Source of the DNA: Clostridiales bacterium UBA1389
GTDB taxonomy: Bacteria; Bacillota; Clostridia; Oscillospirales; CAG-382
Assembly (NCBI GenBank): GCA_002305335.1
Contig: DBQR01000034.1
Location: forward strand, 15,957-63,574
DNA: 47,618 nt
Direction of reading: 5' to 3'
Position numbers and translations under genes: made by a program. The notes under the pieces were generated by a model. The model did no database searches. It saw only the letters and a list, made by a program, of their open reading frames with translations, and was not told where the DNA came from. Position 1 is the first letter of the stretch. Each line of letters starts with the position of its first letter. Shown piece after piece: positions 6,661 to 15,683 of this stretch.

Positions 6661-8868
6661 TTATTCCCAGCCGTTGATTTCATTACGGAGGTAATCAAGG
6701 TCTATATAGTCTTCCAGAACCTGCTTTTTTAAAAGGTCTTGGGGTATAAAGCAATCGTATTTGGGGGTTTTGTATTCGCACTGCTTTTTAAACTGGCGTA
6801 TGTCGGATTCGTCGGGAATGTTCTGGGCTTTAAGTCCCGAATTGATAACTTCCTTTATCCTGTCGATAAACTCCCCGGCGGACATTCCGGTTTTCAATGT
6901 TATGAAATAGGGACGCATTCCGCCTATGACCTTGACGGAGTCTTTGTCGGTTTCGGCTTTTGACATATATTTTTTTATAATTTCCTTTACAATATGGAAA
7001 TTTATATGCCCCAGCCAGGGAATAAGGCATATCTTGCCGTTTTCAAGGTCGATTATGTTCGTTGTGTCAAGGTTATATTCCCTTGCCAGCTCCCTTGCTT
7101 CTTTCAGGCGGCTTTTGGCTTTTTCCTGGAGATACGGGTATTCGGTGTCCTCAAACAGTGCCTGACGCATACGCTTTAATATCCGGTCGTGGGTTAAGGC
7201 TCTGTCTCCCATCCATAAAAGCTGAATTTTACGCTTTGTTTTTTCAACAAAAACCAGGCGTTTGTTGTTGTCAACGGCTCTGACTATCCAGGTTTCACCG
7301 GCAATCGTAAGGTATTTTGAAGGGGGAACGGGAAATTCAATGGTGCCTAACTTTTTCGACCCTTCCATAACCGCCCATTCCTCCTCTTCGGGGAATACGG
7401 CATAGAATTTATAGGTATTTATTATCTTTTCCCCTTCGAGGCCGATGATTATCCCGCCCTCCTCGGTCATTTCAAGGTGGTTTTGGTCTATCAGGGAAAA
7501 CACAAGGTCGGAAAAGTCGTCAAGGCTTATGTTTTTAAAGTTTTCCAACGAAAGAACACGGCCTGCCAGGGAAGGCAGCGACAGCTCCCCCGCCTCCGCC
7601 ACCGCCGACATTATCTGGTGATACAGTATGCTGAGGGGATACTTCAGGATTTTAGGCGGTTCTACCCAGCGTTCTTCAAGATAAAGCTGGAGCATGGCGA
7701 TAATCTGAATCATCCGCCAGGGGATTTTATGGGGTACGGGGGAGGTTGCTTCCGACGGTTGTTCCCAGTCGGTAAACAGCATTTCGGGTATATTCCCCCG
7801 CCGTCCCGAACGGCCAAGACGCTGGACAAGGCTGGTTACCGAAACGGGAGGACCTAACTGGATGACCCTTTCAAGCCCCCCTATATCTATCCCCATTTCA
7901 AGGGTAACGGTGGCGCCGATAACCACGGGACCTTCGGAATTTTTCATGGTGGTTTCGGCATCCTCCCGCAAAGCGGCGGCAATCGAGCCGTGGTGGACGT
8001 GGTAAATATCCGGCATACCGTTTATTGCCGACATATATTTCATATTGGCAATAACCCCGTCGGCGGTTTCCCTGCCGTTTGCAAAGATGATGCATTTTTT
8101 ATTCAGGCTTTTTTCATACAGATAAATCCATGCCTCGTCCTCAAAGGGGGACATATCCGTTTCAAGTATGGGAGCGATGTAGTGTTCAAGGGAAAGGCGG
8201 ATTTTACGGGGGGAATTGTCCCCCGTTATAACAACACAGTCGTTATCGGTGCCGGCCTTTAGATAATTTGCCGCAGCAGCATAGTCCCCTAAAGTTGCCG
8301 AAAGGCCTATGCGGCGGGGTTTGGTGCGGATGTATTTCTGAAGTCTTTGAATAAGGCACATAACCTGAATTCCCCGGTCGGAACCCATAAAGGAATGAAT
8401 TTCGTCAATGATTATAAACCTTAAATCCCCGAAAATCCTCACCAGATCCCGGCTTTTGTTTATCACCATGCTTTCAAGGGATTCGGGGGTTATCTGAAGC
8501 ACACCTTTCGGATTTTTGATAAGTTTATCCTTTTTGCTCTGCATAATATCCCCGTGCCAGCAGGTTACGGGGATGTCCGCCTCCGCAAGGAGTCCCTCAA
8601 GGCGGTAAAACTGGTCGTTTAAAAGGGCCTTCATGGGGGCGATATATAAAATGCCCACCGACGAAGGCTGCTCTTCCTCGAGTATGGTTAGGGCAGGGAG
8701 AAAAGCCGCCTCGGTCTTGCCGGAGGCGGTCCCCGCCGAAATTATTATATGGGAATCCGTTGCGAAAATGGCTGAACACGCCTTATTCTGAATTTCGTTC
8801 AGCGATTCCCATTTGTTCTTGTAAATGTATTCCCTTATAAAAGGCGAAAGACGGTCAAAGCTGTTCAT
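6661..8868 (-). CDS. Shango-like SF2 helicase, second paralog (SngC-type)
   Basis: 735-aa superfamily-II DEAD/DEAH helicase with an Lhr/BrxHI-like core. Motifs are intact: Walker A (SAGTASGKTEAAFLP), Ia (APMKALLNDQF), Walker B DEIH (IIIDEIHSFMGSDRG), III (GLSATLGD), V (GATVTLEMGIDIG) and VI (QRLGRSGRRG). It is closely related end to end to the preceding gene product: both begin with a near-identical RLSPFIR segment and share long identical blocks such as ITPESLES. The upstream gene stops at 8870 and this ATG follows after one base, with a GAAGGG SD. A longer frame to 8937 overlaps the upstream gene and lacks support. Predicted role: nucleic-acid translocase or unwinding enzyme of a TerB/ATPase/helicase complex. 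Confidence 0.9.
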   Translation of the reverse strand: MNSFDRLSPFIREYIYKNKWESLNEIQNKACSAIFATDSHIIISAGTASGKTEAAFLPALTILEEEQPSSVGILYIAPMKALLNDQFYRLEGLLAEADIPVTCWHGDIMQSKKDKLIKNPKGVLQITPESLESMVINKSRDLVRIFGDLRFIIIDEIHSFMGSDRGIQVMCLIQRLQKYIRTKPRRIGLSATLGDYAAAANYLKAGTDNDCVVITGDNSPRKIRLSLEHYIAPILETDMSPFEDEAWIYLYEKSLNKKCIIFANGRETADGVIANMKYMSAINGMPDIYHVHHGSIAAALREDAETTMKNSEGPVVIGATVTLEMGIDIGGLERVIQLGPPVSVTSLVQRLGRSGRRGNIPEMLFTDWEQPSEATSPVPHKIPWRMIQIIAMLQLYLEERWVEPPKILKYPLSILYHQIMSAVAEAGELSLPSLAGRVLSLENFKNISLDDFSDLVFSLIDQNHLEMTEEGGIIIGLEGEKIINTYKFYAVFPEEEEWAVMEGSKKLGTIEFPVPPSKYLTIAGETWIVRAVDNNKRLVFVEKTKRKIQLLWMGDRALTHDRILKRMRQALFEDTEYPYLQEKAKSRLKEARELAREYNLDTTNIIDLENGKICLIPWLGHINFHIVKEIIKKYMSKAETDKDSVKVIGGMRPYFITLKTGMSAGEFIDRIKEVINSGLKAQNIPDESDIRQFKKQCEYKTPKYDCFIPQDLLKKQVLEDYIDLDYLRNEINGWE

Positions 8869-8869
8869 T

Positions 8870-11143
8870 TTACCCTTCACCTGTTTGAGATTCCGGCTGG
8901 CATTTCCAGCCCGATACCTCCCGGCGGAGCCGGTCAAGATTCATATAGTCCACGGCTATTGCCTTTTTAAGCAGATTTGCGGGGATAAATTCATCGAATT
9001 TCGGAATTTTATACTCGTATTGGCGCTTAAGTTCCATTATATCGTCTTCGGTAAGCATTTCTTCGATGTTTATCGGGGTGTTCAGTGCTTCTGTGAATTC
9101 CTTTAAAAAGCCTTCGGGGGTTACTAATCCTTCTGTTTTCAGGGTTATATAATAGGGCGGCTGACCGCCTAAGCTTTTAATGTTTAGCATATAGCCGCAC
9201 AGCTTTTTGATTAAATACATTACGGTGAAATAGTCCACATTGCCTAACCAGGGGAAAATGCAAAGGGTTTTTCCCCCCAGTGAAAAGACGTTGTACGTGT
9301 CAAGGCCGGAGTTTCTTGCTAAAAAATAGGCTTCGTCCATACGGAATTTTGCCCCCTTTTGAAGATAGGGGTAATCTTTCGGGCTTGCCAGAACCTCCTT
9401 CATCCGCCACAGTACCCGGTTGTCAGTCTTTATATTGCCGCCGCCCCAGTAGGTTTTTATTTTTCCCTTTATCCGCTTGACGTGGACCACCTTGGATTTC
9501 ATGTCCACCTCCATAACCTCCCAGGACCTGCCGGCAAGGGTAAGCCTTTCGCCGGGAGGGGGAGGAACCTCTATTTTGCCTATGGCTGAGGATTCGGCCA
9601 TAACGGTAAAGTCGTCCTCCTCAGGGAAAACGGCGTAAAATTTAAAGTTGTTTACTATTTTTTCCCCTTTAAGACCTAAAATAAGGGTGTTTTCGCTTGT
9701 AAGCTGAAGATGGTCAAGCTTTATAAGGTGTAAAAGGAGTTCCCGGTAGTCGTCAAAGGTTATGTTATTAAAAAGTTCCATACCCAAAACCCGCTTTGCT
9801 AAAAGGGCGGGGGTTGCCTCCCCCAGTTCTGCGATGCTTGCCATGGTCTGGTGGTAGAGGATGCTAAGTGGGTATTTCACTGCCCTGGGCTGCTCTATCC
9901 AGCGTTCCTCGATATAAAGCTGAATCACCGCAATTGCCTGCATCAGCTTCCAGGGTATCCGCCGGGGGAGTATGGGGAGGCCGGAGGGCTTTTCCTCCCT
10001 GCAGACAAACCACATTTCGGAAGGGTTTCCCCGCCGCCCCGAACGTCCGAGACGCTGAAGAAAACTGGACACCGAATTGGGGGCATCCACCTGAACGATC
10101 CGTTCAAGGCGGCCGATGTCGATCCCCATTTCAAGGGTCAGGGTGGCGCCGATAACCACCGGCTTTTCGGAGGTTTTCATATCGCTTTCGGCATCTTCCC
10201 GCAACGCTGCCGAAATTGAGCCGTGGTGGACGTGGTAAATGTCGGGGGTGCTTTTGCTTTCGGCTATCTGACGCATCATGGCTATGGAATATTCCGCCTG
10301 ATCCCGCATGTTTGTGAAAATAATGCACTTTTTATTCAGTGTTTTTTCGTAAATATATTCCCAGTAGGGGGAGGCTTTGTTTATGTCCTTTTGCTCTTCC
10401 CCCGGTAGATTGCGGCTCTGGGGGTTCTTGACCTCATCGGGGTCGTAAAAATGCTCCACCGCAAGGCGTACCTTTTGGGATGAGGCGTTTATGGCCGGGG
10501 TTATCACCTTCCGGCCGGTGCCGGCGGCAAGCCATTCCTCGGCCTTGGTGTAGTCCCCTAAGGTGGCGGACAGTCCGATTCGTCTGGGGTCGGAACGGAT
10601 ATAGCGGTTCAGCCTTTCCAGCTGGCAGATAACCTGGATTCCCCGGTCGGTACCCATAAAGGAGTGGACTTCGTCGATGATAATAAACCTCAGGTCGCCG
10701 AAAAGCCGTACCAGGTCCCGGTTTTTGTTTATAAGCAGGCTTTCCAGGGATTCGGGGGTGATCTGTAAAATCCCGGCGGGGCGGTTTATAAGCTTCTTCT
10801 TGTGGCTGGCGGAAACGTCCCCGTGCCAGTGGAAAACCGGGATATTAGCCTCTTTCAATAAGTCGTTAAGTCTTAAAAACTGGTCGTTGATAAGGGATTT
10901 CAAAGGGGCGATGTAAAGCACCCCCACCGATTCGGGGGGGTCCTGGTCAAGAAGGGTGAGGACGGGTAGGAAGGCCGCTTCGGTCTTGCCGGAAGCGGTG
11001 CCGGAATTTAAAAGCAGGTGGCAGTCGGTGTCGAATATCACCCTGCAGGCTTCGATCTGAACATCCCTCAGTTCCGTCCAGTTGTTTCTGTAAATAAAAT
11101 CCCTTATAAAGGGGGAAAGCCTTTCAAACACGCTGTTGTTCAT
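8870..11143 (-). CDS. Shango-like SF2 helicase, first paralog (SngC-type)
   Basis: 757-aa superfamily-II helicase. Motifs: Walker A (NSGTASGKTEAAFLP), DEVH box (IIIDEVHSFMGTDRG), GLSATLGD, HVHHGSISAALREDAE, GATLTLEMGIDIG and QRLGRSGRRG, all catalytic residues present. It has a C-terminal region of some 250 residues shared with the second paralog. The ATG overlaps the ATPase stop (ATGA) with CGGAG 8 nt upstream. It differs from its neighbour by a longer linker with acidic/basic residues after the first RecA domain (around residues 245-275). In known Shango systems one helicase gene follows the ATPase; here there are two. Confidence 0.92.
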   Translation of the reverse strand: MNNSVFERLSPFIRDFIYRNNWTELRDVQIEACRVIFDTDCHLLLNSGTASGKTEAAFLPVLTLLDQDPPESVGVLYIAPLKSLINDQFLRLNDLLKEANIPVFHWHGDVSASHKKKLINRPAGILQITPESLESLLINKNRDLVRLFGDLRFIIIDEVHSFMGTDRGIQVICQLERLNRYIRSDPRRIGLSATLGDYTKAEEWLAAGTGRKVITPAINASSQKVRLAVEHFYDPDEVKNPQSRNLPGEEQKDINKASPYWEYIYEKTLNKKCIIFTNMRDQAEYSIAMMRQIAESKSTPDIYHVHHGSISAALREDAESDMKTSEKPVVIGATLTLEMGIDIGRLERIVQVDAPNSVSSFLQRLGRSGRRGNPSEMWFVCREEKPSGLPILPRRIPWKLMQAIAVIQLYIEERWIEQPRAVKYPLSILYHQTMASIAELGEATPALLAKRVLGMELFNNITFDDYRELLLHLIKLDHLQLTSENTLILGLKGEKIVNNFKFYAVFPEEDDFTVMAESSAIGKIEVPPPPGERLTLAGRSWEVMEVDMKSKVVHVKRIKGKIKTYWGGGNIKTDNRVLWRMKEVLASPKDYPYLQKGAKFRMDEAYFLARNSGLDTYNVFSLGGKTLCIFPWLGNVDYFTVMYLIKKLCGYMLNIKSLGGQPPYYITLKTEGLVTPEGFLKEFTEALNTPINIEEMLTEDDIMELKRQYEYKIPKFDEFIPANLLKKAIAVDYMNLDRLRREVSGWKCQPESQTGEG

Positions 11144-12471
11144 AAAGCAAACTCCGAAAAATCGTCTTCCGTATCCTCGTCGTCTGAATCCTTTTTATTT
11201 GTCCTGAACAATTCGGAATCCTTTGATATAAGGGATTTGAAGGTGATTTCGGGGTTTTGCTTGACAATGTTTAAAATTCCGATAAAATCCCTTATAATTT
11301 CCCTTGGGGTGATTAATGTGTCCGCCCCTATCCGGCGGAGGATTACCCTCATAAACTCCACCAGGTCCTCATCGGTTACGTTGCTTGTATAGCCGTAATG
11401 GATTTCATGAAGATTTTTCACCTTAAGCAGCAGTACATATATTTCCTCATCGGTTATCCGGTCAAGGTAAATAAGGGGGCTTTGCATATCCCTTAAACCC
11501 TCTTTTACAAAGCGGGTGTTTTCGATACGGCTTTTCAGTGCTTCATAGCTGAAAAGCCCCCGGCGGTTATCCTCCACAAACTGGGGGGTGCCGCAGAGAT
11601 AAATACCTAAATTACTGCTTTTCCCCTGCATGGTGTCGTTAAACATGGTTAACAGCTTTTCGTAATTGTTGTTCCGGTTTATTGTGTTTGAAATTTTATA
11701 AAGATTAACCCCTTCGTCGATAAGCATTATAAAACCGGCGTAGCCGATCTGAACCACAAAGGAAGCCATAAGCTTAATATAGTCGAACCAGGTGTCGTCG
11801 TCGATGATTATTCTGACCCCTAATTCGGAAAATGCCTCGGTTTTGGTGGAATATTCCCCCCTGAACCATTTAAGGGCGGAGGTTTTAAGGTTTCCTTCCC
11901 CGCTTTTAACCCCTTCCCAGTAGGTTGTAAGAACCTTGGCAAAGTCAAAGCCGTGGACTAAATTGTCCATGCCGTTAATGACTTTCAGTATCTTGCTTTC
12001 CACATGGGAATTTATTGAAGGGTCGGAAGGGGAAAGCCCCGTTTCGCCAACCACCGAAAGCTGAATCTGGGAAATCCACCTTTCAAGGATTGCCGAAAGA
12101 GCCCCCCCGTCGGGGCGGACTTTTGTGGACATATTCTGCATAAGCTGCCGGTAGGTGGCAAGCCCCTGTCCCTTTCCGCCGCAAAGCTTTCTTTCGGGGG
12201 AAAGGTCAACATCCGCAACCACGTAATTTCTTTCCATGGCATAGTTGCGGATAATCTGCAAAAGAAAGCTTTTACCGCTGCCGTAGCGGCCTACGACAAG
12301 GCGGAACACCGAACCGCCCTCGGATACATTGGCAAGGTCGTTAAGCAGGGTTTCGATTTCGTTTTTCCGCCCCACCGCAATATATTCAAGCCCTATACGC
12401 GGGGTAACCCCCGAACCTAAGGAATTAAGCAGCGCGGTGGAAACCCTTTTGGGTATGTTAAGCTGGTTCAA
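11140..12471 (-). CDS. BrxD/DUF2791-like P-loop ATPase (Shango SngB-type)
   Basis: 443-aa AAA-like ATPase of the family annotated as BREX ATP-binding protein (BrxD, DUF2791). Walker A is GRYGSGKS (residues 61-68), followed by FLLQIIRNYAMERNYVVADV and the family-typical LSPERKLCGGKGQGLATYR. Walker B is FIMLIDEGVNLYKI, and there is an asparagine sensor region after CGTPQF. The C-terminus is very acidic (DSDDEDTEDDFSEF). A GTG at 12480 directly abuts the AAGGAG SD. The TTG at 12471 has 8-nt spacing and is the better start. It sits between the TerB-N gene (12 nt gap) and the helicase (ATGA overlap), implying a stoichiometric complex. Confidence 0.9.
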   Translation of the reverse strand: MNQLNIPKRVSTALLNSLGSGVTPRIGLEYIAVGRKNEIETLLNDLANVSEGGSVFRLVVGRYGSGKSFLLQIIRNYAMERNYVVADVDLSPERKLCGGKGQGLATYRQLMQNMSTKVRPDGGALSAILERWISQIQLSVVGETGLSPSDPSINSHVESKILKVINGMDNLVHGFDFAKVLTTYWEGVKSGEGNLKTSALKWFRGEYSTKTEAFSELGVRIIIDDDTWFDYIKLMASFVVQIGYAGFIMLIDEGVNLYKISNTINRNNNYEKLLTMFNDTMQGKSSNLGIYLCGTPQFVEDNRRGLFSYEALKSRIENTRFVKEGLRDMQSPLIYLDRITDEEIYVLLLKVKNLHEIHYGYTSNVTDEDLVEFMRVILRRIGADTLITPREIIRDFIGILNIVKQNPEITFKSLISKDSELFRTNKKDSDDEDTEDDFSEFAL

Positions 12472-12483
12472 AAATTTCACTCC

Positions 12484-14019
12484 TTATAGAATATCCTGTA
12501 CGGTAAAGGAATCATTATCGGAAAGGATTATTATATCCCCCAAATATTCCAGGGAAACCTCGTTTATAAAGTCGATTTCGGTCTGAACGAATATCCCGTT
12601 AAACTTTCCCGTGAGTTCCGAAAGGCTTACGGGGGTATTTTTTTCTTTTATAAAAAGCAGTATTTCCTTTTGGGTACTGGTAAGGTTTTCGTAAAATGCC
12701 TGACTGCCGCTTGAGGGGAAGCTGGCGTCAATGCTTTCGGCTTGCCTTATTTCCCTTACGGGAATAACGGGAGGGGTAAACGCCTCCTCGGCTTCGTTGC
12801 TTTCGATTCCCGAAAGGAGTTTTTCCCGTATAATATCCGAATGGACTATAATCTCATTAACCTTGGTTTTGTCGATTTCCACCCGGCTTCGGTTTTCGAT
12901 AATTTCATTTTTTTGCCGTTGCGAAACATATTTATCAATGAATCTGACATACTCGGCGTTAAGTTCCGTCTTTAGTTTGCCCTTGTGGTTTACAAGCTTT
13001 CTCAGGGAATTTTCCGCTGATTTAACTATATCCGCTAAAAAGTCCTTAAAAACTTTATTTTCGCCATAGGAATATCTGCCGTATTCAATGCTTTTAACAT
13101 TTCCCTGGTATACGGCGTTCTGGTAGGGCATACGCCTTTTGGTGCCCTGATTGCTATAAGACTGAAAAATCCCCTTTTGGGTTTTTTTAACCATATAGCC
13201 GTTAAGGCGGATTATTACCCCTGTAAGGTATGTCCTGATGAAATCCTGATCGCCGGTCTGAAAAAATTTGCTTTTTTCAATGTTGTAGGAGGAATATTTT
13301 AAAACATAATCGTATATAAGTCCGGCGTCGGGGGAATCCTCCCCTTCAAGTAAAATGCTTTCGATAATAATCCCGTCGGGGAGAAGTTTTTTTATTTCCC
13401 TGTCGGTTATCTGATTCAGCGGCCCTTCGGGTAGGGTTTGTCCGAAATGGATTTCGATATAATCATAAATCCAGTTTTTAAGATATCTGTCAAGGGAATT
13501 GTAGGTTTTGCGGTATGCCGACCAGACGGAGCAAATTTTTATTAAGCCGTCTTCGGGGCTTTCGATTCCCACCTCGTTTATAAGTTCGTAAATATAAAGG
13601 AAAATATATGACAGGGTGGTGTGGGGGTAGATTTTGTTTCTTACAAGTTCCCGCCAGTAGAAATACCAGTCAAGCTGGGACTTTGACATTACGTCGTAGG
13701 TAGGCCAGTAGCATAAAAAGGATACCGGGGGCGAGGGCTTGGCGTCGGTATATTCGTACTTCTTTGCCTGTTCGAGAAAGGTATTGTTGACAGGACCCTG
13801 ATTCATGTTGAAAACCGTGTCCCTCAGGCGTAAAAAGGCAAGTTTCTTTAAATCCTCCTTTTCTTTTTCGCCGGTCAGGGTAAATTGTCCCCTTTGATTT
13901 TCGGAAAGGGCAGGAGGAGGGTCCTCCTTTCTGGCGGGTTGGGAAAGGTCTTTTTGGGGGTCCTTAACGGGACGATCGAAGGTTATTTCGACGGTCCACA
14001 TTTTTTCGCTGTCATCCAT
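12484..14019 (-). CDS. TerB-N/TerB-C domain protein (Shango SngA-type)
   Basis: 511 aa. After a charged, proline-rich tail (residues 1-60), the TerB-N domain is recognisable from PTYDVMSKSQLDWYFYWREL through YPHTTLSYIFLYIYELINEVG. The C-terminal part (IDKTKVNEIIVHSDIIREKL, then a winged-helix-like FTSTQKEILLFI-type segment near residues 445-511) matches TerB-C. No clear central TerB domain with its acidic metal motif is seen, which may be a subtype feature. TerB-N/TerB-C proteins are known to occur beside P-loop ATPases and SF2 helicases in predicted DNA-processing/defence loci. This gene is first in the operon, with its own strong promoter. Confidence 0.85.
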   Translation of the reverse strand: MDDSEKMWTVEITFDRPVKDPQKDLSQPARKEDPPPALSENQRGQFTLTGEKEKEDLKKLAFLRLRDTVFNMNQGPVNNTFLEQAKKYEYTDAKPSPPVSFLCYWPTYDVMSKSQLDWYFYWRELVRNKIYPHTTLSYIFLYIYELINEVGIESPEDGLIKICSVWSAYRKTYNSLDRYLKNWIYDYIEIHFGQTLPEGPLNQITDREIKKLLPDGIIIESILLEGEDSPDAGLIYDYVLKYSSYNIEKSKFFQTGDQDFIRTYLTGVIIRLNGYMVKKTQKGIFQSYSNQGTKRRMPYQNAVYQGNVKSIEYGRYSYGENKVFKDFLADIVKSAENSLRKLVNHKGKLKTELNAEYVRFIDKYVSQRQKNEIIENRSRVEIDKTKVNEIIVHSDIIREKLLSGIESNEAEEAFTPPVIPVREIRQAESIDASFPSSGSQAFYENLTSTQKEILLFIKEKNTPVSLSELTGKFNGIFVQTEIDFINEVSLEYLGDIIILSDNDSFTVQDIL

Positions 14020-14054
14020 TTCCCTTACCCCCCTTTTGTTTATGACGCATAGCT

Positions 14055-14083
14055 ATTATCGCACATTTGTTTGAATATGTCAA
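14055..14083 (-). promoter_or_regulatory. Promoter of the TerB/ATPase/helicase operon
   Basis: Minus-strand TTGACA (14083..14078), a 17-nt spacer and GATAAT (14060..14055), about 35 nt upstream of the first gene. It is a near-consensus housekeeping promoter, suggesting constitutive expression, as is common for defence operons. No operator palindrome is seen. Confidence 0.78.
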
Positions 14084-14112
14084 GAAATATTGACAATTCA
14101 ACCATAATTTGA

Positions 14113-14143
14113 AATAAAAAACCGCAGGGTAAAAACCTGCGGT
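14113..14143 (-). terminator. pdxST terminator
   Basis: The stem ACCGCAGG / CCTGCGGT (14121-14143) is followed on the minus strand by TTTTTATTT. It lies about 80 nt after the pdxT stop and isolates pdxST from the helicase operon. Confidence 0.85.
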
Positions 14144-14220
14144 ATAATAAACAGTAAAGCCGTTATTGCTAATCACTTATGTCAATTATTTTTTCCGAAA
14201 AGAAAAGATGTTTATGATTG

Positions 14221-14808
14221 CTACAGGGGAGCGTTTTCTTCTTCCGTATGTTCCTTTATCATACTTATAAAATACTCATGGACGGCAGTGTCGTCGGTAA
14301 GTTCGGGGTGAAAGGCGGTGGCAAGCATGTTGTTTTGCCTGACCGCCACAATCTTTCCGTCAACCGAGGATAAAACCTCAACATCTTCCTCAGCAGAGGA
14401 CACATAGGGAGCTCGGATAAATACCATTTTAATTTGCTTGCCGTTAAAATCCGACAGCGTTTCAAAGGAACCGAGCTGTCTGCCGTAGGCGTTCCGCCGG
14501 ACGATTATATCCATTAACCCCAGATGGTTCTTTTCTCCTTCGATTTCCTTTGCAAGGAGTATCATCCCGGCACAGGTGCCGAAAACGGGAACGCCGCTTT
14601 TGATATATTCCTTCAGCTTTTGAGTGATTTCAAGTTCACAGGCAAGCTTTCCCATTACCGTGGATTCCCCGCCGGGTAGAATTATACCGTCGGGAGGGTT
14701 TTCGAGATGACTTTTTTGTCTTATTTCAAAATATTCAATACCTAATTTCGATAAAACCTGTTCGTGTTCGATAAATGCTCCCTGAACAGCAAGGATTCCG
14801 ATTTTCAT
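14221..14808 (-). CDS. pdxT: Pyridoxal 5'-phosphate synthase glutaminase subunit
   Basis: Class-I glutamine amidotransferase that releases ammonia for PLP synthesis by PdxS, 195 aa, standard length. It has the PGGEST motif, the nucleophile Cys in GTCAGMI, and the His-Glu pair in AFHPEL near the C-terminus. It begins with the family-typical IGILAVQGAFIEH. The start ATG overlaps the pdxS stop (TAATG), so the subunits are translationally coupled. Confidence 0.97.
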   Translation of the reverse strand: MKIGILAVQGAFIEHEQVLSKLGIEYFEIRQKSHLENPPDGIILPGGESTVMGKLACELEITQKLKEYIKSGVPVFGTCAGMILLAKEIEGEKNHLGLMDIIVRRNAYGRQLGSFETLSDFNGKQIKMVFIRAPYVSSAEEDVEVLSSVDGKIVAVRQNNMLATAFHPELTDDTAVHEYFISMIKEHTEEENAPL

Positions 14809-15683
14809 TATTGACCCCGTTCCGCCATGAGCAGCTTTATTTCGCTTTCGTTAATCCCCACCATGGCTTCACCGAGGTCTTTGGAAAGTTCGGCAATAAG
14901 TTTTGCGTCGGTATAGTTTGCCACCGCTTTTACTATCGCCGCCGCCCGCTTTTCCGGATTTCCCGACTTGAAAATACCCGAACCAACGAACACCCCCTCT
15001 GCGCCAAGCTGCATCATCAACGACGCGTCCGCCGGGGTTGCCACGCCCCCCGCCGCAAAATTTACCACCGGGAGTTTGCCGTTTTCGTGAATGTACCGTA
15101 CAAGATGGAAGGGAACCCGAAGGGTCTTTGCCACCTCATACAGTTCGTCTTCATTCATGGATTTTATCCGCCGTATTTCCGCCTGCATAAGCCGCATATG
15201 CCTTACCGCCTGGACTACGTCGCCGGTGCCCGGCTCCCCTTTGGTGCGTATCATGGAAGCCCCTTCGTTTATCCGCCTTAAGGCCTCACCCAAATCCCTT
15301 GCGCCGCAGACAAAGGGAACCTGAAATCTGGTTTTGTCAATGTGATAGACATCGTCGGCGGGGGATAAAACCTCGCTTTCGTCGATATAGTCTATCTCCA
15401 GCGCCTCAAGTATCTGGGCTTCGGCAAAGTGGCCTATGCGGCATTTTGCCATAACCGGAATAGACACCGCCGTCTGAATGGCCTTTATAAGCTTGGGGTC
15501 GCTCATACGGGCGACACCCCCGGCGGCTCTTATATCGGCAGGGATTCGCTCCAGCGCCATAACGGCGCAGGCCCCCGCTTTTTCGGCGATTTTCGCCTGT
15601 TCGGGGGTGGTAACGTCCATTATAACTCCGCCCTTTAACATCTGGGCAAGCTGTTTATTAAGTTCATATCTTTCGTTTGTCAT
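14808..15683 (-). CDS. pdxS: Pyridoxal 5'-phosphate synthase lyase subunit
   Basis: TIM-barrel enzyme that condenses a pentose phosphate, glyceraldehyde-3-phosphate and ammonia into PLP, 291 aa. Hallmarks are GGVIMDVTTPEQAKIAEKAGA, MALERIPADIRAAGGVARM, the catalytic Lys in PVMAKCRIGH, and GASMIRTKGEPGTGDVVQAVRH. It forms the 12+12 PdxS/PdxT complex (known for the family). It is transcribed divergently from the MocR-type regulator, so PdxR control from the shared intergenic region is likely. Confidence 0.98.
   Translation of the reverse strand: MTNERYELNKQLAQMLKGGVIMDVTTPEQAKIAEKAGACAVMALERIPADIRAAGGVARMSDPKLIKAIQTAVSIPVMAKCRIGHFAEAQILEALEIDYIDESEVLSPADDVYHIDKTRFQVPFVCGARDLGEALRRINEGASMIRTKGEPGTGDVVQAVRHMRLMQAEIRRIKSMNEDELYEVAKTLRVPFHLVRYIHENGKLPVVNFAAGGVATPADASLMMQLGAEGVFVGSGIFKSGNPEKRAAAIVKAVANYTDAKLIAELSKDLGEAMVGINESEIKLLMAERGQ

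Noticed and set aside
6661..8937. Extended helicase start at 8937
   Set aside because: It would overlap the first helicase by 68 nt; the conserved N-terminus aligning with the paralog begins at 8868.
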